Assembly: GCA_038154685.1 (NCBI GenBank)
Contig: JAYPYW010000028.1
Location: forward strand, 1 to 36,887
DNA from: GCA-002722245 sp038154685
GTDB taxonomy: Bacteria; Bacteroidota; Bacteroidia; Flavobacteriales_C; GCA-002722245
Direction: 5' to 3'
DNA length: 36,887 nucleotides
Part shown: in pieces, positions 23,263 through 29,795 of the stretch
Numbering within the stretch: position 1 is the stretch's first letter
How the letters are laid out: each line of letters starts with the position of its first letter
The notes under the pieces: generated by a model
The model's database searches: none
Told to the model about the DNA's origin: nothing
Seen by the model: the letters and a program-made list of their open reading frames with translations, nothing else
Made by a program: the position numbers and the translations under genes

Positions 23263-23949
23263 ATGGCGAAGATCGAAAAATACAACATCAAATTCCTAAA
23301 GGATTTAAAAGCAAATAACGATCGCGATTGGTTTGCGGAAAATAAAGCCGATTACGAAAAACATCAAGCCAACTTAGTGGAGGTAGCTGATGAGTTATTA
23401 GCTAACTTGAATAAACACGATAACATCGATACACCATCAGGTAAAAAATCAGTTATGCGTGTTTATAGGGATGTTAGATTTTCGAAAGATAAATCACCTT
23501 ATAAAACTTACACAGGTTTTGGGTTCAGAAGAGCCACTCAATTATTAAGAGGAGGATATTACATCAATATCGAACCTGGAAATTCATTTGTTGGTGGAGG
23601 TTTTTGGGGACCAAACAAAGACGATTTATTAAAAATCAGAAAAGGCATTGAAACCGACGAAGCTGAATTTAGAGCGATTTTAGGGAGTAAAGAATTCAAG
23701 TCTGTTTTTGGTGAATTAAAAGGAGATCAATTGAAAACTTGTCCCAAAGGATTTGATAAAGAATCATCGGCTGTAGATTTATTAAGATTTAAGCAATATT
23801 TATTAATGAAAGAATTTTCGGATGCAGAAGTATTATCCCCAAATTTCTTAAAAGAAGCGGATAAAACTTTTAAAGCCATGCGTCCGTTTTTTGATTTAAT
23901 GAGCTACATTTTAACTACAGACGAAAACGGTGTTCCACTTTACGAGTAG
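23263..23949 (+). CDS. DUF2461 (TIGR02453) family protein
   Basis: This is a 228-residue soluble protein. The N-terminal 'FLKDLKANNDRDWFAENKADYE' and the central 'RVYRDVRFSKDKSPYKTYTGFGF', followed by 'GGYYINIEPG', are the conserved blocks of this family. Function is unknown. It has the usual length and no signal peptide. It appears to be a single-gene unit with a leaderless-type start directly after a repeat element. Confidence 0.88.
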   Translation: MAKIEKYNIKFLKDLKANNDRDWFAENKADYEKHQANLVEVADELLANLNKHDNIDTPSGKKSVMRVYRDVRFSKDKSPYKTYTGFGFRRATQLLRGGYYINIEPGNSFVGGGFWGPNKDDLLKIRKGIETDEAEFRAILGSKEFKSVFGELKGDQLKTCPKGFDKESSAVDLLRFKQYLLMKEFSDAEVLSPNFLKEADKTFKAMRPFFDLMSYILTTDENGVPLYE

Positions 23950-23962
23950 TTTTTTTAATTCT

Positions 23963-24030
23963 CACACAGATTAATCTGATTAACGTGATTTTTTGAATTT
24001 CAAATCGTATTGATCACATTAATCTGTGTG
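23963..24030. repeat. Imperfect inverted repeat, CACACAGATTAATCTG type
   Basis: Arms of 29 bases (23963-23991 and 24002-24030) end in a perfect CACACAGATTAAT/ATTAATCTGTGTG match, with a few inner mismatches. It fills the gap between DUF2461 and the S4 gene and ends 11 bases before the next -7-like box. It may also act as a terminator, as TTTTTT follows. Confidence 0.75.
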
Positions 24031-24041
24031 CGATTTTTTAA

Positions 24042-24049
24042 TATTTTGG
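24042..24049 (+). promoter_or_regulatory. Candidate -7 box of the Hsp15-like gene
   Basis: TATTTTGG, one base off consensus, ends 5 bases before ATG 24055. Confidence 0.35.
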
Positions 24050-24054
24050 ATCGA

Positions 24055-24426
24055 ATGAGAATAGACAAATATTTATGGTGCGTTAGGTTGCAGAAAACTA
24101 GGTCGAAGGCAACCAAGTTTATCGAAGCCGGAAATGTTATGATTAATGGTGAGGAAACCAAAAAAGCAAGTCGTGATATTCGCGTTGATCAAACATTTTC
24201 GATTAGAGTCCAACCTATTTGGAGAACTTGGAAGGTTTTGGATATTCCAAAGTCTAGAGTAGGAGCTCCTTTAGTGGCAGATTTAATAAGAGAAATTACT
24301 TCGGAAGAAGATTTAGCGGTATTAGCAGAAGTTCAAAGACAAAATAAAGAGAACCGATTAAAAGGTATGTTGGGAAGACCAACTAAAAAGAATAGAAGAG
24401 ACTTAGATGACTTTTGGGATCTCTAA
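24055..24426 (+). CDS. S4-domain RNA-binding protein (Hsp15-like)
   Basis: This 123-residue protein has an N-terminal S4 domain, 'MRIDKYLWCVRLQKTRSKATKFIEAGNVMING', followed by a basic tail ending 'GRPTKKNRRDLDDFWDL'. This is the layout of Hsp15/HslR, which binds 50S subunits carrying stalled nascent chains. ATG 24055 is chosen because the family begins with MR(I/L)DK; upstream in-frame codons are in repeat DNA. The stop abuts the stop of a second, smaller S4 gene on the other strand. Confidence 0.85.
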   Translation: MRIDKYLWCVRLQKTRSKATKFIEAGNVMINGEETKKASRDIRVDQTFSIRVQPIWRTWKVLDIPKSRVGAPLVADLIREITSEEDLAVLAEVQRQNKENRLKGMLGRPTKKNRRDLDDFWDL

Positions 24427-24642
24427 TTACTCAGTTATTAAAACAGAGATATCTTCGCCATCAATTGAAATAACATCTCCAACTCTTAATTTGCATCTCT
24501 TTCGCGTTTCAACTTCATCATTAAGTAAAACAACCTCGTCTAAAATCATTTGATTCGCAAATCCACCAGACTCAGCGATATTTAAAAACTTGAGCAGTTT
24601 ATTTAATTCGATATACTCCCTTCCTTGTAAGCTAAATTCCAT
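24427..24642 (-). CDS. Small S4-domain RNA-binding protein (YbcJ/RlbA-like)
   Basis: This 71-residue protein is almost entirely one S4 domain: 'YIELNKLLKFLNIAESGGFAN', 'VLLNDEVETRKRCKLRVGDVI'. It matches the YbcJ/YaaA (S4_2) type of free-standing S4 proteins implicated in ribosome-related RNA binding. A -7-like box ends four bases before its ATG. It converges with the Hsp15-like gene with no intervening base. Confidence 0.85.
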   Translation of the reverse strand: MEFSLQGREYIELNKLLKFLNIAESGGFANQMILDEVVLLNDEVETRKRCKLRVGDVISIDGEDISVLITE

Positions 24643-24646
24643 TCCG

Positions 24647-24654
24647 TAAAATTA
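24647..24654 (-). promoter_or_regulatory. Candidate -7 box of the small S4 gene
   Basis: TAATTTTA on the minus strand, one base off consensus, ends 4 bases before the ATG. Confidence 0.4.
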
Positions 24655-24771
24655 GTTATTCTGTAGTTTTTTAGGCTTGTCAAGTCTTTGAAATGTTTTT
24701 TTTGATCAGGTATTTCCGTTGAAGAAAGTATGATTTATTAATAGTTAATCAATTGATAATCAGATTTGTTG

Positions 24772-24801
24772 TTGTTTTTGTTTTGCTTCTGGATAGATGA
24801 A
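24772..24801 (+). promoter_or_regulatory. Possible promoter for the structured RNA
   Basis: TTG (24772-24774), a 19-base spacer and TAGATGAA (24794-24801). The spacing is ideal but the -7 element keeps only TA..T, so this is a weak candidate. Confidence 0.25.
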
Positions 24802-24807
24802 AAAGTG

Positions 24808-24947
24808 TGTTCTGTGGTTGAAATGAGCTCTTAAAGTGGTCATATTTGTTTTGTAGCCAATCGGATGGATATAGACGCAGAGAGAAAATTGGCAAACAAA
24901 CAAGAAGTTCTTCACCAAGAGGTGATTTTGAAATAAACTAAAGAACA
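24808..24947 (+). ncRNA. Rod-shaped structured RNA candidate (6S-like layout)
   Basis: There is no credible reading frame here. Nested complementary blocks fold 140 bases into one long interrupted hairpin. TGTTCT (24808-24813) pairs with AGAACA (24942-24947). AAAT-GAG-CTCTT (24821-24832) pairs with AAGAG-GTG-ATTT (24917-24928). GTGG (24836-24839) pairs with TCAC (24912-24915). TTTGTTT (24845-24851) pairs with AAACAAG (24898-24904). GCCAAT (24856-24861) pairs with ATTGGC (24888-24893), leaving a 26-base apical loop. A local CACC/GGTG hairpin (24913-24924) competes with one arm. Two terminators follow on the same strand. The layout recalls 6S RNA, but that is inference; no sequence family was matched. 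Confidence 0.5.
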
Positions 24948-24949
24948 AA

Positions 24950-25025
24950 AATTTTAGGGTAAAGATTGACAAATTTCAATCTAGTTAAGGGGTGAGTGGG
25001 GATAGGCTCCCACTCACATTTTTTT
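24950..25025 (+). repeat. Tandem RNA-terminator unit, copy 1
   Basis: A unit of about 76 bases: ATTTTAGGGTAAA, a small hairpin GATTGA/TCAATC (24964-24969 with 24976-24981, 6-base loop), the linker TAGTTAAGGG, and then a strong terminator. Copy 2 follows 105 bases downstream and is nearly identical. Confidence 0.85.
24992..25025 (+). terminator. Intrinsic terminator, copy 1
   Basis: GTGAGTGGG (24992-25000) pairs with CCCACTCAC (25009-25017), an 8-base loop, then A and seven T. It is plus-strand only and not placed after any protein gene. Confidence 0.88.
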
Positions 25026-25054
25026 CGCTTGTTAAGTCCGAAAGGACCTCAAAT

Positions 25055-25130
25055 AAATTTTTAGGGTAAAGATTGAAAATTCAATCTAGTTAAGGGGTGA
25101 GTGGGGATAGGCTCCCACTCACATTTTTTT
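25055..25130 (+). repeat. Tandem RNA-terminator unit, copy 2
   Basis: The same unit as copy 1. The first hairpin keeps its GATTGA/TCAATC stem (25071-25076 with 25081-25086), but the loop is four bases instead of six. The 29-base spacer between the copies holds a GTCC-GAAA-GGAC tetraloop hairpin (25035-25046). Confidence 0.85.
25097..25130 (+). terminator. Intrinsic terminator, copy 2
   Basis: GTGAGTGGG (25097-25105) pairs with CCCACTCAC (25114-25122), then A and seven T. It ends 23 bases before the -7 box of the GT9 gene, so it cannot attenuate that gene from its own promoter. Confidence 0.88.
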
Positions 25131-25153
25131 CCACCCAATTCATTTCCACTTAT

Positions 25154-25161
25154 TATCTTTG
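25154..25161 (+). promoter_or_regulatory. -7 box of the GT9 gene
   Basis: TATCTTTG, exact consensus, ends 6 bases before TTG 25168. It overlaps the TTG at 25159, arguing against that upstream start. Confidence 0.65.
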
Positions 25162-25167
25162 AATCTC

Positions 25168-26142
25168 TTGAAGAAGATTTTAGTCATAAGATTCAGTTCT
25201 ATTGGTGATATAGTTTTAACTACACCTGTTATAAGATGTATAAAAAACAAATATCCCGATGCAGAAATTCATTTTCTGACAAAAAGCTCATTTGCGTCTG
25301 TAATATCTTCGAATCCAAATGTTTCTAAGGTTATCTCTATAGATAAAGAAGTTGCTGAAGTTGGTGATCAATTAAAAAGAGAAGAATACGACTTTGTAGT
25401 TGATCTTCATAAAAATATCAGGTCTCGTCAGGTTAAATCGATTGTTAAAACCAATTCGGAGAGTTTTAATAAATACAATTGGGAGAAGTGGCTGTTAACC
25501 AGTTTTAAGATTAATAAAATGCCTGATTTGCATATAGTTGATAGGTACCTAGAGACTGTTAAGGGATTGAGCGTAAATAATGATGGTTTAGGACTGGATT
25601 TCTATATCGATGCAAAGAATGAGGTAACTAATCCTCCGTTTGAAAATTACGTTGCATTAGTAATAGGGGCTGCCCATGCTACTAAAGCTTTGACCGTTGA
25701 AAAGATGGTTGAACTGGTTGATGCGATTAATGCCAACTTTGTTTTGGTTGGGGGACCTAGGGAAAAGGGAAAAGCTAAGGAAGTTATCCAGAAAAGTAAA
25801 AACTCAAACCTTTTTAACGCTTGTGGTAGTTTTAATATCGAGCAGTCTGCCTCATTATTAAAACAATCTAATTGCGTAATTACACCAGATACCGGAATGA
25901 TGCATATTGCATCTGCCCTAGAGAAACCAGTTATTAGTGTTTGGGGTAACACAGTTCCAGAGTTTGGAATGTATCCATATATCCCTCAAAATAAAGGGTT
26001 GGTTCATATTGTTGAAGTGAAGGATTTGAAGTGTCGTCCTTGTAGTAAAATTGGCCATCCAGCTTGTCCTAAAAAACACCTTAATTGCATTCGGCAATTA
26101 GATGTAAATCAGATTAAAAATCTAGTGGCTAAATACATTTAA
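25168..26142 (+). CDS. Glycosyltransferase family 9 (heptosyltransferase-like)
   Basis: This 324-residue GT-B enzyme begins 'KKILVIRFSSIGDIVLTTPVIR', the ADP-heptose:LPS heptosyltransferase signature, and continues with 'VDLHKNIRSRQV', 'VLVGGPREKGKA', and 'CVITPDTGMMHIASALEKPVISVWG' for donor binding. The C-terminal part has a four-cysteine cluster ('LKCRPCSKIGHPACP'), common in Bacteroidota members. It likely adds a sugar to the lipopolysaccharide core at the cytoplasmic face of the inner membrane. I place the start at TTG 25168, because the -7 box overlaps the TTG at 25159. No other LPS gene is adjacent. Confidence 0.9.
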   Translation: MKKILVIRFSSIGDIVLTTPVIRCIKNKYPDAEIHFLTKSSFASVISSNPNVSKVISIDKEVAEVGDQLKREEYDFVVDLHKNIRSRQVKSIVKTNSESFNKYNWEKWLLTSFKINKMPDLHIVDRYLETVKGLSVNNDGLGLDFYIDAKNEVTNPPFENYVALVIGAAHATKALTVEKMVELVDAINANFVLVGGPREKGKAKEVIQKSKNSNLFNACGSFNIEQSASLLKQSNCVITPDTGMMHIASALEKPVISVWGNTVPEFGMYPYIPQNKGLVHIVEVKDLKCRPCSKIGHPACPKKHLNCIRQLDVNQIKNLVAKYI

Positions 26143-26160
26143 GTTTCGGCTCTCATTTCG

Positions 26161-26168
26161 TATCTTCG
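26161..26168 (+). promoter_or_regulatory. Candidate -7 box of lysS
   Basis: TATCTTCG, one base off TAnnTTTG, 19 bases before the lysS ATG. Confidence 0.45.
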
Positions 26169-26187
26169 CGCTTCATAAATTTTACGC

Positions 26188-27914
26188 ATGGCACAGAATT
26201 TAAGCGAACAGGAGATTCAGAGAAGAGAAAAGTTAGACAGACTTAGAGAATTGGGTGTAGATCCTTACCCTGCAGCCGAGTTTAAGGTTGATTGTTCAGC
26301 GGAGGATATTCTTGAGAATTACGAAAGCAATAAAACGCTTTATAAAACTGTAAGTTTTGCTGGTAGAATCATGCGTAGAAGAATGCAAGGGAAGGCTGCG
26401 TTTGTTGAAATGCAGGATGAAACTGCTAGAATCCAGGTTTACTTCAATCGTGATGAAATTTGTCCGGGAGAAGATAAAACTATGTACAATGAGGTTTTCA
26501 AAAAACTAGTTGATACTGGAGATATTATTGGAGTTAAAGGTTATGNNNNNNNNNNGGTTATGTATTCACAACTCAGGTTGGAGAAATTACCATCCATGTA
26601 AATGAGTTTACACTTTTAACTAAATCTGTGAAACCTCTTCCTCAGCCAAAAGTTGATGCCGATGGAAAAGAATTTGATGCATTTACTGATCCTGAGCAAA
26701 GATACCGTCAGCGTTATGTTGATTTAACGGTAAACCCGCATGTAAGAGAAACTTTTGTTCAAAGAACTCAATTGGTGAATACCATGAGAAACTTCTTATC
26801 AGACAAAGGGTACTTAGAAGTTGAAACACCAATACTTCAGCCAATATATGGAGGAGCTGCTGCTCGACCATTTAAAACACACCACAATACTTTAGATATG
26901 ACTCTTTACTTGCGTATTGCAAATGAGTTATACTTAAAGAAGTTAATCGTTGGTGGATTTGATGGAGTTTTCGAATTTGCTAAGGATTTCCGTAACGAGG
27001 GAATGAGCCGTTTCCATAATCCAGAGTTTACTCAAATGGAACTTTATGTTGCCTATAAGGATTACAATTGGATGATGGATATGGTTGAAGAAATGGTTGA
27101 GAAAATAGCCATGGCTCTTCACGGAGATACCAAAGTAACTGTTGGAGAAAACGAAATTAACTTCGCTCGCCCTTGGAAGCGTTACACAATGTTTGAGGCG
27201 ATTGAAGAATATACTGGAATTGATATTTCAGAAATGGATGAAGTTCAGTTAAGAGCTACGGCTGAAAAACTTGAAGTGCCGATTGATGAAACAATGGGTA
27301 AAGGAAAGTTAATTGACGAGATATTTGGTGAGAAGTGTGAAGGGTTATTAATCCAACCTACTTTCATTACTGATTACCCAGTTGAAATGTCTCCACTAGC
27401 TAAGAAGCATAGAGATAAAGAAGGATTAGTTGAGCGTTTTGAGTGTATTTGTAACGGAAAAGAAATCTGTAATGCATACTCAGAGTTGAACGATCCAATT
27501 GATCAAAGAAAACGTTTTGAAGAGCAATTAGAGCTTGGAAAGAGAGGGGATGATGAAGCAATGGTATTAGATGAAGATTTCTTAAGATCAATCGAATATG
27601 GAATGCCTCCAACAGCTGGTTTAGGAATTGGAATTGATCGTTTATCGATGATTATGACAAATTCAAATTCTATCCAAGATGTGTTGTTCTTCCCGCAAAT
27701 GAAACCAGAGAAAAAAGGTCCGGAATTAGGAGAAAACGAAAAGTTAATTTTCGATATCCTAAAAGGAGAAGGGAAGATGGATTTAGGAGCTTTAAAAGCT
27801 CAGGTTGACTTATCTAACAAGAAATGGGATAAGGCGGTTAAAGGGTTAGCTGCTCATGGATTAACGAAAGTTGAGAAGACTGATGATGGTCTTTTTATCG
27901 AAGTTATTGGATAG
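26188..27914 (+). CDS. lysS: Lysyl-tRNA synthetase (class II), split by an assembly gap
   Basis: The protein charges tRNA-Lys. The N-terminal OB-fold anticodon-binding domain (to 'GVKGY') is followed by ten N at 26546-26555, then 'GYVFTTQVGEITIHVNEF' in another frame and the full catalytic core, with 'FRNEGMSRFHNPEFTQME' (motif 2) and 'GLGIGIDRL' (motif 3). A C-terminal extension of about 60 residues looks like a small helical domain seen in Bacteroidota LysRS. GGTTATG occurs on both sides of the Ns. Removing the Ns and one copy leaves 1710 bases, an exact 570 codons, so the gene is most likely intact and the frame change an artefact of scaffolding. Confidence 0.95.
26546..26555. other. Assembly gap (ten N)
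   Basis: Ten unknown bases inside lysS, flanked by GGTTATG (26539-26545) and GGTTATG (26556-26562). The flanks probably overlap, meaning nothing is missing. Confidence 0.95.
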
Positions 27915-27922
27915 GAAGATTA

Positions 27923-27996
27923 GTCATCGCGAAGTATAAAGCGATCTCATACTTGTAAATAAAAGAGATTGCCACGTCATACTTCCTCGCAATGAC
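27923..27996. repeat. Decayed REP pair, GTCATTGCGAGG type
   Basis: The right arm (27964-27996, AGAGATTGCCACGTCATAC.. ending CAATGAC) is well preserved. The left arm (27923-27948, GTCATCGCGAAGTATAAAGC) is shortened and mutated. It is the same family as 20835-20935 and fills the lysS-gpsA gap. Confidence 0.7.
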
Positions 27997-28016
27997 TGTT
28001 ACTTGAAGAAATATAA

Positions 28017-29021
28017 ATGTTAAACGAATCGAAAATAGCAGTAATAGGTGGGGGAAGCTGGGCAACAGCTTTGTCTAAAATATTATTGAATAATGTTGAT
28101 TCGCTAAGTTGGTGGGTTAGAAGAGAAGAAACTGCTGATCATATTCGTCAGTTTGGTCATAACCCCAACTATATTTCTTCGATCGAATTTGATACAACTA
28201 AGCTGAATGTTTCAACTAATTTGAAAGAAACTATTCGGGACTCAGATGTTATTTTTTTGGTAATTCCTTCTGCTTTCTTGCATACAGAATTTACCAATGC
28301 AGGTATAACAGCTGAGGATTTAAAAGATAAAATCGTTGTTTCTGCAATTAAGGGGATTATTCCTGAATATACATTGATTCCAGCTTCTTATTTAAATGAG
28401 CATTTTGGAGTTGAATACAACAATATGGCAATTGTAGCAGGACCTTGTCATGCAGAAGAAGTTGCTCACGAAAGATTATCTTATTTAACTATTGCTACAC
28501 CTACAAGAGGAAGAGCATACGCAATAGGAGATTTACTACAATGCAGGTATATAAACGTTAATAGGAACGATGATTTAGTAGGGACTGAGTACTCTGCGAT
28601 CATGAAAAACGTTTACGCAATTGCTGCTGGAATATGTTTTGGTATTGGATACGGAGATAACTTTATGGCTGTATTAATTTCAAATGCCATTCGTGAAACT
28701 GAGCAGTTTGTTGATCATGTTTATCCAAAGCACAGAGACGTTAAAACCTCTGCTTACCTTGGTGATTTATTAGTAACTGCTTATTCTCAATATTCTCGTA
28801 ACCGTACTTTCGGTAACATGATTGGTAAAGGTTATTCGGTTAAGTTTGCGCAATTAGAAATGAAAATGGTAGCCGAAGGTTATTATGCTTCTAAATGTGT
28901 AAATGAGATCCAAAAGAAATTCGATTTAGAACTGCCAATCGCAGATGCTGTTTATCAGTGTTTATATGAAGGAAAAAATCCTAAAAGAACTTTCGCCGCT
29001 ATTCAGGGGTTGTTGAAGTAA
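28017..29021 (+). CDS. gpsA: NAD(P)H-dependent glycerol-3-phosphate dehydrogenase
   Basis: This 334-residue enzyme reduces dihydroxyacetone phosphate to sn-glycerol 3-phosphate for phospholipid synthesis. The Rossmann nucleotide loop is 'AVIGGGSWATALSK' (8-21). The conserved 'VVSAIKG', 'AGPCHAEEVAH' and the catalytic-lysine segment 'TEYSAIMKNVYAIAAGI' follow, then 'SRNRTFGNMIGKG'. The family usually has GPSHAEEV, so Cys replaces Ser here, a minor variation. No -7 box is visible; the repeat pair lies directly upstream. It converges with tsaB two bases away. Confidence 0.95.
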   Translation: MLNESKIAVIGGGSWATALSKILLNNVDSLSWWVRREETADHIRQFGHNPNYISSIEFDTTKLNVSTNLKETIRDSDVIFLVIPSAFLHTEFTNAGITAEDLKDKIVVSAIKGIIPEYTLIPASYLNEHFGVEYNNMAIVAGPCHAEEVAHERLSYLTIATPTRGRAYAIGDLLQCRYINVNRNDDLVGTEYSAIMKNVYAIAAGICFGIGYGDNFMAVLISNAIRETEQFVDHVYPKHRDVKTSAYLGDLLVTAYSQYSRNRTFGNMIGKGYSVKFAQLEMKMVAEGYYASKCVNEIQKKFDLELPIADAVYQCLYEGKNPKRTFAAIQGLLK

Positions 29022-29023
29022 GA

Positions 29024-29704
29024 TTACTTTAAAATTTGCTTAGGCTTACCAGCCTTAAAGTCTTTGTGATAAGACGGTTCGAAGTAAGCAACATCTTCGA
29101 AGTCTTTTTTTTCGAATTTGTTCCAAGCTAAAGGAATTAAGTTTTGAGCTGAGGTTTTAGGAGCTGAAAGGTATGTCCAGTTTTTGTTTAGATGCTCTTG
29201 AGCTTTTTCAGCGCCATCGCCAAAGTAATACACTTTTTCAGCTGTTATTTCATCGAAGGGTTCTTCGTCTAATATCCTTGAATGAACCGTTTTTACGGTT
29301 TCTCCTGATTGATGAATTGAACAGAATACTTCAATTCTTCTAGCATCGATCATAGGGATTAAAACGGCGTTAGATTCTACATTTTTAACAACAGAATTTG
29401 CCATTGCAGCTAGTGTATCTAACGCAATTAAGGGAATACTTAATCCATAACAAAGTCCTTTTGCCGCTGAAACTCCTATTCTCAATCCGGTGTATGATCC
29501 AGGTCCTTTAGAGACTGATACTGCACTTAGGTCTGACGGTTTTATTGAAGCTTTTTCCAAACATTCTTCGATGAATAAATGGAGCTTTTCACTATGCGCC
29601 AAACCATCTGAATCTAGTTCTACTAATTGAATCAACTCAGTTTTTTTACTCAAAGCAATTGAGCAAACTTTTGTGGTTGAATCTATGTGGAGGATGTACG
29701 CCAT
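29024..29704 (-). CDS. tsaB: tRNA threonylcarbamoyladenosine biosynthesis protein TsaB
   Basis: This 226-residue ASKHA-fold protein begins 'ILHIDSTTKVCSIALS' and carries the family signature 'VSKGPGSYTGLRIGVSAAKGL', then 'LIALDTLAAMA'. TsaB is the scaffold partner of TsaD in making the universal t6A37 modification of ANN-decoding tRNAs. It is a pseudo-enzyme without the metal-binding histidines of TsaD, as expected. The upstream gap to tyrS is filled by a palindromic repeat, so independent transcription is unclear. Confidence 0.93.
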   Translation of the reverse strand: MAYILHIDSTTKVCSIALSKKTELIQLVELDSDGLAHSEKLHLFIEECLEKASIKPSDLSAVSVSKGPGSYTGLRIGVSAAKGLCYGLSIPLIALDTLAAMANSVVKNVESNAVLIPMIDARRIEVFCSIHQSGETVKTVHSRILDEEPFDEITAEKVYYFGDGAEKAQEHLNKNWTYLSAPKTSAQNLIPLAWNKFEKKDFEDVAYFEPSYHKDFKAGKPKQILK

Positions 29705-29714
29705 TTTATTAGCC

Positions 29715-29789
29715 CTTCGACTCCGCTAAGGGTGACAAAAAGTTCTTGCTATTTGCATAGGCTTTCCGTCATTCTGAGCGGAGTCGAAG
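29715..29789. repeat. Inverted repeat, CTTCGACTCCGCT type
   Basis: Arms 29715-29736 and 29768-29789 are reverse complements except for three bases, two of which can pair as G-U. It is a known style of bacterial intergenic palindrome (TTCTGAGCGGAGTCGAAG). It lies between tsaB and tyrS and could end the tyrS transcript. Confidence 0.8.
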
Positions 29790-29795
29790 AATAAA

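Larger units (their letters stand above)
24643..25167. other. Long intergenic region without protein genes
   Basis: A 525-base gap between divergent small S4 and GT9 genes. From left to right it holds the S4 gene promoter, a T-rich stretch (about 24665-24795) with nothing recognised, the rod-like RNA candidate, two tandem hairpin-terminator units and the GT9 promoter. The longest open frame on the minus strand crosses the RNA stems and looks random. Confidence 0.8.

Noticed and set aside
24760..24972. 70-codon minus-strand open frame in the long gap
   Set aside because: It is read through the arms of the structured RNA and part of a duplicated terminator unit, has no family resemblance and no promoter box.
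26188..26601. lysS as a frameshifted pseudogene
   Set aside because: The break coincides with ten N and duplicated flanking bases; removing them restores an intact 570-codon frame.
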